A DNA stretch of 64,000 bases from Planctomycetota bacterium (GTDB lineage: Bacteria > Planctomycetota > J058 > JAJDCQ01). The number at the start of each line of letters is the position of its first letter. The stretch's first letter is position 1. Where the stretch lies: assembly GCA_029260755.1 (NCBI GenBank), contig JAJDCQ010000107.1, positions 1 to 64,000 on the forward strand. Reading direction: 5' to 3'. Made by a program: the position numbers and the translations under genes. Shown here piece after piece: positions 9,901 through 17,574 of the stretch. Below the pieces are notes generated by a model. It had not been told where the DNA came from and did not search any database. It worked only from the letters and a program-made list of their open reading frames with translations.

Positions 9901-10259
9901 AGATCGACCTCGAGCTGACCGCGCTTGCCGTGCCGGGCGTCGTCATCGACGTGATCCGCGGGGAAGACGATCGAAGCGTCGGATCGGTCGTGATCGGACG
10001 GGATGCCATCCGGGTCGGCGGTCCGAGGATCGCCGAGGACATCCGATGGCGTCGCCGCGAGCCGCGTGGCGCCGGGAAGAGTCGCGACGTGGCCATCCGC
10101 CTCGACCTGCGGGCCGGCGACCTCGTGATCGTTCCCGTCTACGCCGGAGACTCGGCCGAGGGGCGAAACGTCGGACTGGCCGAAGGTCTGTCGCTCCGAA
10201 TCCGGACGGGACGGGGCACGGTCCTGCGGCGCATCGTCCTCCACCGCCGGAAGGACTGA
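6927..10259 (+). CDS. Membrane Ser/Thr protein kinase, tandem paralogue with DFD motif
   Basis: 1110 residues; the ATG overlaps the previous stop (ATGA), indicating translational coupling. The frame is open further upstream, but the overlap and the kinase N-terminus decide this start. Kinase features: LGAGGMGEVYRARH, VALKVL, HRDVKPGN (HRD 152-154), DFD at 173-175, YMAPEQ. A single membrane segment lies at about 336-358, then a Pro-rich linker (PSPPSPPLPPSPSPPPAPDP) and a large extracytoplasmic part. Similarity to the upstream kinase extends through the tail, including a GLSVDEVA block and a beta-rich end. A tandem duplication with diverged sensors is inferred. Confidence 0.9.
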   Translation: MSGGLDELRRAVGGPDGDPRIGRVIGKFVVEARLGAGGMGEVYRARHRETDAPVALKVLAPRASGTISAGRNAERFQRGVRAAAQLGHPGIVTVLDAGCEDGLWYMAMRLVDGPSLAELLASRGRFAAGEARGVILQIADALAHVHRHGVVHRDVKPGNVLFDRADERYLLSDFDLVRPLVDAGDAGSLTREGAAVGTAAYMAPEQIAGQPVDAGVDAWALGAVWFELLTGAPPFGHGNFLELARRVCAEGPPPDPRDRGVELPDGDARLLGSLLARDRTDRPALPSVTAALAGAKAAASDARGGAARRPRASARRPVTPAVPASTDGASGTRSPLVVVAVAAVGLVGLLTLAVLAGLSGVAPAPGESMGGSSGPLAAASPVRPEAPVSGSGDRGGATTSRPGEGSRPSPPSPPLPPSPSPPPAPDPGFPDPTDPPVAPAIRASLADLLEQNNPAAALAVIRDAAPGLGPRALRELERLEDAIVTSLEQRLTSVSTDDQLATALAIVDLAYRSSRPRAQQRLRAAIVAIIEARYREDYARALARECGPLLRAGRIDEVATAVKRAERAPTSAPDLDRLEIVRGAYTLGPRGDVTAFWREAIAVVQTIGETFAARPDPAGLLPGTGRPEWCWLRRADPADDRVVDVPLEGLSVDEVATLFEIDPAVPRWASRIGVALVVFGRVEEGTRLLARSEEAGHPLTWREAVAGLEERERRKTRTVPTRASLEAAAREMDEHLARGELRAMLGAYRAAGVDVSAPGGEELLTSLRVWAAPMLRLGAALVAALAGDPERVEALARAGFPRVFGPEQVGAIADVGTAIRSTLDGDPRLLAVALDRVGRARFLERLVGEELYGALGMLARVRSLAWRFLAPMWTETEFWVGQTKVARELVEDRTRLDESLTDLAASSTAEGALIAAMRASLTASTEPTDTFLECFWKDDGIAVPLDLTSPMLALALNPRPVGDWSFEEEGLGFSGGESYGELLVPRLDVWQKIDLELTALAVPGVVIDVIRGEDDRSVGSVVIGRDAIRVGGPRIAEDIRWRRREPRGAGKSRDVAIRLDLRAGDLVIVPVYAGDSAEGRNVGLAEGLSLRIRTGRGTVLRRIVLHRRKD

Positions 10260-11096
10260 CTACTCCGCGTCCGGGCTCCGGACGAGCTCGGCCAGCTCGC
10301 GCATCGCGGCGGCCGTGGTCGTCGGCCCGTCGGGAGGGGCGCCATCGAGCGGCGGGTCGACGAGCTTCGCCACGGCGGCATCGTCGGTCGCGAGCAGGGT
10401 GAGCAGGACCGGGCCGAGGAGAATCGACTCGCCGGGCGCCACCGGCGCCGACACGGTGTAGCGGCACGCCGTCGCCAGGAGCTCGCTCGCCGGGCCGAGG
10501 AGCGGCTTCGGGACGCCGGGCAGCTCGAGGTCGGGGAGGCCGAGCTTGGCCATGCCGCGGCTGCGGAGCTGGAACGGGGCGTCCGCGTCGTCGTCGTCGC
10601 CGCCCTCGTCCTCGGGCGTGCCCCGGATCGCGATGTGACGGGCGGGGTCGAACCGCGCGGGATCGAAGCTCGCCCGCGCGCTCGCCTCGTCCTGGGCGAC
10701 CCCGGCGACCCAGTCGACGAGGACGCCGTCGGTCAGCCGCGCGACCGCGCACGCGACCAGGCCGACGCCGAGGTAGAGGCCGTAGTCGGCCTCCTCGCGG
10801 TTGAGGCCGATCGTGTAGCTCGTCCCGCCGGCCCGGGCCGCGGCGACGGCGTCCGTCGGGCCGACCAGGCCGGCGAGGAGCTCCTCGCGTCCGGGAGCGT
10901 CGGGCGCGCCCGCGATGAGCACGGCCGTCGTCTCGCGTCCGACGTCGAGGAGGATCCGCTCCCAGTCGGCGTCGTCGGACGGCTCGCGCGGCGGCACCTG
11001 GAACTTGAGGCCGCGCCAGTCGGCGGCGGCCCGGTGGATGACGCGGGCGCCGGGGCGCTCGGCGTTCCTGGCGACGATCTCGAAGAGGATTCGCAT
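10260..11096 (-). CDS. Conserved hypothetical protein
   Basis: 278 residues starting MRILFEIVAR; the frame is open further upstream, but that part is the antisense shadow of the TPR gene. It is acidic, with an Asp-rich stretch near 170 (GGDDDDADA), and shows no signal peptide or membrane helix. The segment YGLYLGVGLVACAVARLTDG looks like a buried helix of a globular domain. I do not recognise the family. Its stop abuts the stop of the convergent kinase (10259/10260) with no intervening base. It lies 26 bp downstream of the TPR gene on the same strand, so cotranscription with it and the kinase-FGE gene is likely. Confidence 0.7.
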   Translation of the reverse strand: MRILFEIVARNAERPGARVIHRAAADWRGLKFQVPPREPSDDADWERILLDVGRETTAVLIAGAPDAPGREELLAGLVGPTDAVAAARAGGTSYTIGLNREEADYGLYLGVGLVACAVARLTDGVLVDWVAGVAQDEASARASFDPARFDPARHIAIRGTPEDEGGDDDDADAPFQLRSRGMAKLGLPDLELPGVPKPLLGPASELLATACRYTVSAPVAPGESILLGPVLLTLLATDDAAVAKLVDPPLDGAPPDGPTTTAAAMRELAELVRSPDAE

Positions 11097-11122
11097 CGAC
11101 GGTGGGCGGCGGGGCGCGCGCG

Positions 11123-12004
11123 CTACTTGCCGCCGGGCTCGTCCTTCACGAGCGCCTTCAGCGTCGGCTTGATCCGGAGCTTCTTGAAGTCGGGGTCGCG
11201 CCGGATGAAGTCGCGGAGCTGGTTCCGGGCCTTGGCGTCCTTGCGCTCGGCGAGCGCCTTCTCGACGAACTCGACGGCCTTGGCCTCGTCGTCGTTCAGG
11301 GCGTGGTACTGGGCGAGGTTGTAGAACGAGGCCTTGTCGTACTTCGCCTCGTCGATGATCTTCTGCGCCTCCTCCTTCCTGCCGAGGGCGAGGAGGACGA
11401 CCGCCTTCCCGCACTGGAGCTTGGCGAGGTAGGCGGGGTCGGGGGCGTCCTTGCCCTGCTGCTTCGCCTCGGCGTGGGCGTACTTGATCGCCTCGTCGGC
11501 CGACTTGAGGGCGTCCTCGTTCTCGTGGACGTAGTGGTAGAGGTTGCTCGCCACGTCGAACGTGCTCGAGAGGGGGTGCGCCTTCAGGGCCAGGTTGTAC
11601 TGCTTGATCGCCTCGTTCGGGTTGTGCCGCTCGGCGAAGTGGATGCTCCCCTTCTGGGTGTAGGCGTAGGCCTGCTGGCGCGGGTCCTTGCTGTTCGCGA
11701 TCACCGCGTCGTAGTGCGAGAGCGCCTTCTCGAAGTCGCCGGTCTGGCTGTGATGGATGAAGCCGAGGTAGTTGTGGGCGTAGACGTTCTTCGGCTCCTT
11801 GCCGAGCACCTTCTCGAAGGCGGCGACGGCCGCCTCGACCTCGCCCGCGCCGAGCTTCGCCTGGCCTTCCTCGAGGAGCTTCCGGATCTCGGGGTCCATC
11901 CCGCCGCCGGCGCCCTGGGCGTGGGCGGTCGCGAGGGGGCCGGCTCCGATCAGGACGAGGGCCGTCACGAGGGCGGTGAGGATCCGCTTGGGGAGGCTGG
12001 TCAT
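11123..12004 (-). CDS. Secreted TPR protein
   Basis: 293 residues. The signal peptide MTSLPKRILTALVTALVLIG, ending near LATAHAQ, is followed by an MDPEIRKLLEEGQAKL start helix and about five TPR units (for example NVYAHNYLGFIHHSQTGDFE). AGGAG lies 8 nt before the ATG at 12002-12004 and fixes the start. It is probably a periplasmic scaffold. It lies downstream of a kinase whose C-terminal FGE-like domain is predicted to be extracytoplasmic, so the two could act together outside the membrane; this is inference from position only. The C-terminus is basic (LRIKPTLKALVKDEPGGK). Confidence 0.85.
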   Translation of the reverse strand: MTSLPKRILTALVTALVLIGAGPLATAHAQGAGGGMDPEIRKLLEEGQAKLGAGEVEAAVAAFEKVLGKEPKNVYAHNYLGFIHHSQTGDFEKALSHYDAVIANSKDPRQQAYAYTQKGSIHFAERHNPNEAIKQYNLALKAHPLSSTFDVASNLYHYVHENEDALKSADEAIKYAHAEAKQQGKDAPDPAYLAKLQCGKAVVLLALGRKEEAQKIIDEAKYDKASFYNLAQYHALNDDEAKAVEFVEKALAERKDAKARNQLRDFIRRDPDFKKLRIKPTLKALVKDEPGGK

Positions 12005-12125
12005 CGTTGCGGTCTCCTGGGAGGGTCGGCGGCGCGGCTCAGCGGGCGCGATTATCGCGCCGGGGCGCCTCGTTGGCCACCCATCCGAGGGCTCGGACGC
12101 GGCGGAGGGAAGAGATGTTCGCGAC

Positions 12126-14600
12126 TCAGCGGTCGAGGTCGCGGCCTGCCCGGACCCCGAGATCCGTGCCGATCGCCGTCGCCGAGGCGTTGCTTCGGTA
12201 GGCGGGGCGCGCTTCGCGCTCGAGATAGAGCCAGGAGCCGCCCCGAAGCACCCGGTAGACGGACTCGCCCTCACGCTCGCCGGTGATCGGATCGGTCGCC
12301 TCGCGATAGAGCCCGAGGAAGTCGCGGCACCACTCGCGGACGTTTCCTCCGAAGTCGTGGAGGCCCCATCCGTTCGGCCGGAAGGTGCCGACCGGCGCAT
12401 GGACCGGATAGCCGTCCTCCCACGGCACGTCGCGGCGATAGCGCGTCGCGCCCGCCTCGGCAGCCCACGCGGCGTAGCTCCCGTCGCGGAGGTTCTCGGC
12501 GTGACGGAGCGACTCGGGGCCGTCGCCGGTCGCGAAGCGCGTCGCGGCGCCGCCGGTCGCCGCGCGCTCCCACTGCGCCTCGGTCGGAACGTCGAGGCCG
12601 ACCGCGTCGAGGACGCGGCGGGCGGACAGCCAGCTCACCTGCTCGACCGGATGCGTCGGCCCGATGACGTGGTTCTTCGGCTTGTAGCCCACGTGATAGT
12701 GCGACGGCGCCTGCGCGTCTTCCGGAAGACCGGCCAGGAACGCCATCCGCCGCCACTGCGCCTGGGTGACCTCGTGCTTTCCGATGAGATAGGGAGGCAA
12801 GGTCACCTCGTGGACGGGTTCCTCCATGGACGAGGGACCGAGCCGGATCTCGGAGCGAGCGTCGTCGTCGGGGCGCTCGGGCGCTCCCATCGCGAACGTG
12901 CCGCCCGGAATCAGCACCAGGATGATCGCGCTCCCCGCGTCGAGGTTCAGGCGTCCGTCCGGCTCCCGCACCGGCACCTCGCCGCTCAGGGCGTGCGCGA
13001 ACTCGAGCAGGCTGGACTGAGGGTCGGGTCCGAGCGGGACGAGCCCGAGCTGCGGCTCGATCGGGTCGAGATACGGCGAGCCGTCGATGCCCATCGAGGC
13101 GATCGCCGCGCTCCACGCGGGCGCCGCCGGCCCGTCGACGGTGCGTTCGAGGAGCGAGACGCTCTCCTCGAGGCGCGCCCGCATGACGTTTTCGAGCCGG
13201 GCCAGCTCGGCGAGCGCATCGACGAGCTTGCGAAGGGTGGCGATGCGGAAGCGGGTCGGTTCGTCGGGTCGTCGCTCCTTCCCGATCTCGCGCAGCTCGT
13301 CGCCTCGGAGCTTCGCTCGAGCCAGGAGCGGCTCCGCCCGCGCGAGCCAGGTGCGCTGGTCATCCGCGAGGTCGGGACGATCCGGCGGAAGGGCCTCGAA
13401 CGCGTAGACGAGCGCCTGCACCTGCACCGCGTCGGCGAGGTGCTCGAAGCGCTCGGTCGTCGCTCGAGTCTCGGCGCGGGCCGCCTTGGCATCTCGTGCG
13501 GCGGCCTCGGCCCGGCGCGCCTCCGCCGCGATCTCGCGCGCCCGGCTCGCGTCGCGGGCGAGGATGGCCAGCGCCGCGACCAGGGCGACCAGAATCGAGG
13601 CGCCTGCGATCGCGATGGTCCGCCCGCGCCGCCGCGCGAGCAGCGCGAGGCGCTCGCGGAGGCTCACCGGGCGGGCCTCGATCGGCTCGTTCGCGAGCCA
13701 GCGGCGGCAGTCGGCGGCGAGGGCGCGGGCGCCCTCGAACCGGTGCTCGGGCTCCTTCGCGAGGCATCGGGCGACGATCGTGTCGACCGCCCGGTCGACC
13801 TCGGCGCGCTCCGCGCTCGGGCTCGGCGCGTCCTTCGTGAGGATCTGGTGCGCGATCTCGATCGCGCCCTGCCCCTTGAACGGCGGTCGACCGATCAGCA
13901 TCTCGTAGAGCGTCGCGCCGAGGCCGTAGACGTCGGCCCGCCCGTCGAGCGGGCCGTGCTTCCCGCTGAGATGCTCGGGGCTCATGTAGTCCGGCGTCCC
14001 GAGGACGACGCCGCTCTGGGTGAGCTCGAGCCAGTCGGCCGTCAGGTCCTTGGCGAGGCCGAAGTCGGTCAGGAGCGGCTCGCCGTCGAGGGTCAGCAGG
14101 ATGTTCGCCGGCTTGAGGTCGCGGTGGATGATCCCGAGGCGATGCGCGTGGTGGAGGGCGTCGGCGAGCTTCGCCGTCAGGGCGATCGCGTCGCGGACCG
14201 GCAGCGGGCCGTCGCGGACGATCCGGTCCTTGAGCGATCCGCCGGCGACGAGGTCCATCGCCATGTAGACGTGATCCGACCCGACGGCGACCTCGTGGAT
14301 CCGGAGGACGTGCGGGTGGCGGATCCGCGCCATCGAGCGCGCCTCGAGCTCGAACCGCTCGAGCGTCTCCCGGTCGATCCCGAGCTCCGCCCGGATCATC
14401 TTCAGGGCGACGGTCCGGTCGAGCATCCCGTGGTGCGCCTCCCAGACCGTCCCCATCCCGCCCTCGCCGAGCTTGCGGATGAGGCGGTACGGGCCGACGA
14501 CGTTCGCGTCGACCTGCTCCCGCGCCGCCTTCCAGTCGGCGCGCTCGTAGGGGTCGGTCCGGGCGAAGGTGTCCGAGGATGGTGGGCGATCGTCGTGCAC
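12126..14600 (-). CDS. Ser/Thr protein kinase fused to a formylglycine-generating-enzyme-like (SUMF1) domain
   Basis: About 824 residues from GTG 14600. The canonical kinase (LGEGGMGTVWEA, HRDLKPAN at 159-166, DFG 179-181, YMSPEH) is followed by a membrane segment near 330-350 and an Ala/Arg/Glu coiled region. The C-terminal FGE/sulfatase-modifying-factor domain contains LVLIPGGTFAMGA, KHEVTQAQW, PVEQVSW, NVREWC and RVLRGGSW. This kinase-FGE fusion is common in Planctomycetota. Most such domains lack the paired cysteines of true FGE and probably bind ligands. An upstream in-frame GTG at 14675 would almost touch the divergent gene at 14681, so 14600 is preferred; GGGAGG lies 13 nt upstream. 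Confidence 0.88.
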   Translation of the reverse strand: MHDDRPPSSDTFARTDPYERADWKAAREQVDANVVGPYRLIRKLGEGGMGTVWEAHHGMLDRTVALKMIRAELGIDRETLERFELEARSMARIRHPHVLRIHEVAVGSDHVYMAMDLVAGGSLKDRIVRDGPLPVRDAIALTAKLADALHHAHRLGIIHRDLKPANILLTLDGEPLLTDFGLAKDLTADWLELTQSGVVLGTPDYMSPEHLSGKHGPLDGRADVYGLGATLYEMLIGRPPFKGQGAIEIAHQILTKDAPSPSAERAEVDRAVDTIVARCLAKEPEHRFEGARALAADCRRWLANEPIEARPVSLRERLALLARRRGRTIAIAGASILVALVAALAILARDASRAREIAAEARRAEAAARDAKAARAETRATTERFEHLADAVQVQALVYAFEALPPDRPDLADDQRTWLARAEPLLARAKLRGDELREIGKERRPDEPTRFRIATLRKLVDALAELARLENVMRARLEESVSLLERTVDGPAAPAWSAAIASMGIDGSPYLDPIEPQLGLVPLGPDPQSSLLEFAHALSGEVPVREPDGRLNLDAGSAIILVLIPGGTFAMGAPERPDDDARSEIRLGPSSMEEPVHEVTLPPYLIGKHEVTQAQWRRMAFLAGLPEDAQAPSHYHVGYKPKNHVIGPTHPVEQVSWLSARRVLDAVGLDVPTEAQWERAATGGAATRFATGDGPESLRHAENLRDGSYAAWAAEAGATRYRRDVPWEDGYPVHAPVGTFRPNGWGLHDFGGNVREWCRDFLGLYREATDPITGEREGESVYRVLRGGSWLYLEREARPAYRSNASATAIGTDLGVRAGRDLDR

Positions 14601-14666
14601 CGGCGGTGGGTGTCCTCCCGCGGTCAGGGTGTCCGATCGCGGGGGACGGAGCAAACCCCAACGTCG

Positions 14667-14672
14667 TATGAT
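14667..14672 (+). promoter_or_regulatory. Candidate -10 element for a near-leaderless LRR mRNA
   Basis: TATGAT ends 8 nt before the ATG at 14681, and no Shine-Dalgarno sequence is present. No convincing -35 box is seen. It is a second instance in the window of a -10-like box abutting a start codon. Confidence 0.3.
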
Positions 14673-14680
14673 CACGGTCG

Positions 14681-15799
14681 ATGGTCGACGAAGCCTGGCG
14701 AGACCTCGAGCGACGCCTCCGCCTCACGCCCGACGACGACGACCTCCGGCGGCGGGCGGTCGAGGCGAGGGAGCGGTCCGGCGTGGACGTTCCCGGCTGG
14801 ATGGCCGCTCCCGGCGTCCGGCCGGCCCGCCCGTTCGCCGCGGAGCGTCCGCTCGAGATCGTCGCGAGGCTCGCCTCGGGCGACGAGATCTCGGTCGGGC
14901 ACACGGGCGCCCGCCCCGTCGAGCTTCCGGCGCACCGCGCGTTCTGGGCGGCGGCCCATCGCGTCGACGCGGTCGCGCTCGAATCGGTTCGAGACGCGCG
15001 GGTGCCGGGTCTCGCGCTGCTCGACGGGAAGCGCGGCACGCTTCGTGCTCTCCGGGATCTCCCCGACCTCGAGCTGCTGATCGTTCGTCCCGCCGACCGA
15101 CTCGCCGCCGACGATCTCGCGGCGCTGGCGGACGCGGTCCCATCGCTGCGAGCGATCGAGCTCGATCGCCCCGGCCGGATCGGTGATGCCGAGCTGGCGG
15201 CGCTCGCCCGGTCGGCGTCGCTCGAGTCGATCGCGCTGCGTGGATTCGATCCCTCGGGCGCCGGCGATTGGCGGGTGACGGCCGTCACCGGGATCGCTGC
15301 GCTCGTCGAGCTGCCGCGGCTCCGCGAGCTCGTTCTCGAGACCCGCACTCTGGCCGACGCGTGGATCGAGGCGCTCCCGGGCGCCGCGCCGCGGCTCGAG
15401 CGGGTCGGCCTGGCCGGATGTCTCGGGTTCACGGCCGATGCGATCTCGTCCCTCGGGCGTCTCGAGGTGCTCCGGGAGCTCTCGATCGAGTCGTGCCGCC
15501 TGGACGGGCGCGCCCTGGCGAGCCTCGTCGACCTCTCATCGTTGAGATCGCTCCGGCTCGCCGGGCTCGGCGCGCTCGAGGGCGCTCTCGAGGAGCTCGT
15601 GCCTCCCGGGCGGCTCGAGCGCCTCGTCCTCGACGGGCGATGTCACCACGGGGCTCCGTGGGATGAGCTCACGTCGTCGCAGGTCCGGCGCCTCGCCGCC
15701 CGGCTCGAGCGGCGAGGCGTCCGGGTGCTCGTCACCAGCGCACGTGACGAGCGATCGCCCGGCGGAACGCGGGCAGCATCCCCCAGTGATGGAGGCTGA
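14681..15799 (+). CDS. Leucine-rich-repeat protein
   Basis: 372 residues without a signal peptide. The N-terminus (MVDEAWRDLERRLRLTPDDD) resembles the short repeat-companion domain (TIGR02996 type) found ahead of LRR or HEAT arrays in planctomycetes and myxobacteria. From about residue 120 there are irregular LRRs of 24-28 residues (LPRLRELVLETRTLADAWIE, LEVLRELSIESCRLDGRALA, LSSLRSLRLAGLGALEGALE). It is likely cytoplasmic and protein-binding. Its last 68 nt overlap the convergent glycosidase-like gene. It is divergent from the kinase-FGE gene. Confidence 0.8.
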   Translation: MVDEAWRDLERRLRLTPDDDDLRRRAVEARERSGVDVPGWMAAPGVRPARPFAAERPLEIVARLASGDEISVGHTGARPVELPAHRAFWAAAHRVDAVALESVRDARVPGLALLDGKRGTLRALRDLPDLELLIVRPADRLAADDLAALADAVPSLRAIELDRPGRIGDAELAALARSASLESIALRGFDPSGAGDWRVTAVTGIAALVELPRLRELVLETRTLADAWIEALPGAAPRLERVGLAGCLGFTADAISSLGRLEVLRELSIESCRLDGRALASLVDLSSLRSLRLAGLGALEGALEELVPPGRLERLVLDGRCHHGAPWDELTSSQVRRLAARLERRGVRVLVTSARDERSPGGTRAASPSDGG

Positions 15800-17186
15800 A
15801 CGGGAAGACGATCCCGTCCTCGGTTGGCGTCGAGACGGTCACCCAGCTCACCCCCGCGATCCCCTCGCCGAGGATCGCGTCGACGGCCGCCTCGACGTTG
15901 GCGGCGCCGCGCGAGGTGTTGACCTCGTCGGCGAGGACCCGATCGAGGGGGACGCCGGCGCGCCGGAACCGGTCGATCGCGGCGAGGTGCTCGTCGCGCT
16001 CCTGGGCGGGCGTCGCCGGCGTCGACCGGAGACTGTTCACGACGTGGTAGCCGACCTGGTCGACGGCGCCGGTCTGCCAGGCGGCGATTCCCCAGTCGGG
16101 ATCGGTTCCGCCGGCGCCGATCAGGACGTGGGGGAACTGCGCCCGGACGATGCGGGCGACGTGGCGCACCCGCCGGATGTAGGTCGCCTCGGTGAACACC
16201 GGCGTGACGCCGGCGCGGGTGTAGTTCGGCTCGTTCTCGATCCAGATCCGGTGGACGCGGACGCCGTGGTCCTCGACGGCGCGGAGCACGCTCAGGACGA
16301 CTCGCCCGTAGAGCTGATCGTCGGCGAGCTCGGGGTTGGCGCGGGAGGTGTGGTAGCGGCGGCGTCCGCCGGCGAGCGAGTCGAAGTTGAGCTCGACGTG
16401 GAGCCCGGCGTAGTCGGCCAGCCGGATCGCGTCGGTCTTGCGATAGCGCGTCGCCGCCTGCACGCCGAACTGCCCGGCGCTCTCCCACCAGTCGCGCTCG
16501 GTGTCGAGCCACTGCCAGGCCGCGTCGGGGTCGTCGGCGATCCGGCGGTCCCAGTGCCAGTCGAGGAAGACGCCGATCTCGGCGGTCGTGCAGTGATCGC
16601 GGAGGCGTCGCAGGTCGGCCGGATGGGTGCCGAACGTCCAGACGTTGCCGATCTCGGGCGAGGTCGATCGCTTCGCCTGCGGCGTCGGCCAGGTGGCGCG
16701 CGCGACGCGGAGCCAGTCCTCGACGACGGGCGCCGGCTTGACCCGGATCGTCCTGGTGAGCTCCTGGCCGAACTTGCCGCCGGGGCCGCGCATCCGCCAG
16801 GTGGTCAGGTGGCGTCCGCGCTGCGCGGGCGCCGTCAGCTCGAAGCGGAAGCGGAACGTCCGACCGGGCCGGACGCGCTTCTTGTCGGGCATGCGGACCC
16901 GGGGGCCGCTCCGGAACGGGTTGCTGCGCGCGGTCGCGAGGCGGACGTCGTTCTTCTCCTTCCACGTCGTGGTGCCCGAGTTCCGCATCACGATCGTCGC
17001 CTGATAGGTCGAGCCGGCGATCATCCGTCGGGGGAAGTCGACGCTCACGATCTCGGCGTCGTAGCCCGCCTGCGCCGCGGCAGGCGAAGGAGCCAACACG
17101 AATGCGACGAGGGTCGCGGCGACGATGACAACGAGAAGCAATGGACTACGTACGCGGGGTTTGGATCGTTTCGTTTCTACGTTCAT
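15732..17186 (-). CDS. Secreted Ig-like plus glycoside-hydrolase-like (TIM barrel) protein
   Basis: 484 residues with a signal peptide (hydrophobic LLLVVIVAATLVAFVLA, cleavage near PAAAQA). Residues about 42-150 match the NBR1-type Ig-like domain (MRNSGTTTW, a Pro-Gly turn, TAPAQRGRHLTTWRM). Residues about 165-484 look like a clan-A glycosidase barrel: FLDWHWDRR, a beta strand ending IWIENEPNY (the NEP Glu being the candidate acid/base), and LADEVNTSRG, which may carry the nucleophile Glu. It is probably a periplasmic or surface polysaccharide hydrolase, though substrate and activity are unproven. The start ATG at 17184-17186 gives an intact signal peptide. Its 3' end overlaps the LRR gene by 68 bp. 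Confidence 0.75.
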   Translation of the reverse strand: MNVETKRSKPRVRSPLLLVVIVAATLVAFVLAPSPAAAQAGYDAEIVSVDFPRRMIAGSTYQATIVMRNSGTTTWKEKNDVRLATARSNPFRSGPRVRMPDKKRVRPGRTFRFRFELTAPAQRGRHLTTWRMRGPGGKFGQELTRTIRVKPAPVVEDWLRVARATWPTPQAKRSTSPEIGNVWTFGTHPADLRRLRDHCTTAEIGVFLDWHWDRRIADDPDAAWQWLDTERDWWESAGQFGVQAATRYRKTDAIRLADYAGLHVELNFDSLAGGRRRYHTSRANPELADDQLYGRVVLSVLRAVEDHGVRVHRIWIENEPNYTRAGVTPVFTEATYIRRVRHVARIVRAQFPHVLIGAGGTDPDWGIAAWQTGAVDQVGYHVVNSLRSTPATPAQERDEHLAAIDRFRRAGVPLDRVLADEVNTSRGAANVEAAVDAILGEGIAGVSWVTVSTPTEDGIVFPFSLHHWGMLPAFRRAIARHVRW

Positions 17187-17311
17187 GGTTGAGGCCCTCT
17201 CTCTGTCCGCACCCCTACACCAACGGTGACGCCCCCCTTCACGAGCGCGACCAAAACGAGGAGATCCAGGGGTCGAGATCCAGGAGCTCCAGGGGTCGGA
17301 GCTCCAGCTCC

Positions 17312-17419
17312 AGGGGTCAGGTCCAGTTATTTTATCAATAGGCTGTAAGCCATAGGTCGCTAGCCATGGGTCAGGGGCGGTGGGTCACAATAATGATCAA
17401 ACAACTGGACCTGACCCCT
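17312..17419. repeat. REP-like inverted repeat
   Basis: Arms 17312-17328 and 17403-17419 (AGGGGTCAGGTCCAGTT and its complement) match perfectly over 17 bp around a 74-bp AT-richer centre. The centre contains a TTATTTTATCAA stretch beside the left arm and TAATGATCAAAC beside the right. GGTCAGGTCC-type termini are familiar from REP or MITE sequences mobilised by RAYT/IS200-type tyrosine transposases; that link is from general knowledge, and no transposase gene lies here. A lone half-site (GACCTGACCCCT) occurs at 56018-56029. Confidence 0.65.
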
Positions 17420-17527
17420 CTTGGTGGGACTCTCGTGGGGGAAGGGGATTGGCGGGGCGAGGATGTCGCGGGGGGGATCGGCCCGTCGGGAGACTCCCGA
17501 TGGAGGCATCGGGTTGGGCTTGACGAT

Positions 17528-17537
17528 CAAACGTTTG
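17528..17537. promoter_or_regulatory. Palindromic operator half of the TetR control region (upstream site)
   Basis: CAAACGTTTG is a perfect 10-bp palindrome extended by TTTG. It shares the CAAACG half-site with the second operator, centred 34 bp downstream. A TetR dimer site is likely. Confidence 0.6.
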
Positions 17538-17558
17538 TTTGCTACATCGGGGCGCGGG

Positions 17559-17574
17559 TCAAACGAACGTTTGA
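17559..17574. promoter_or_regulatory. Palindromic TetR operator
   Basis: TCAAACGAACGTTTGA has perfect 7-bp arms around AA. It lies 46 bp upstream of the GTG of the TetR gene. Together with the site at 17528-17537 it is typical of autoregulation by a TetR repressor that also controls the downstream efflux genes. The regulator-site link is inferred. Confidence 0.65.

Noticed and set aside
12126..13100. True formylglycine-generating sulfatase maturase
   Set aside because: The SUMF1-type domain is fused to a kinase, no sulfatase gene is nearby, and the paired catalytic cysteines are not evident, so a ligand-binding role is more likely.
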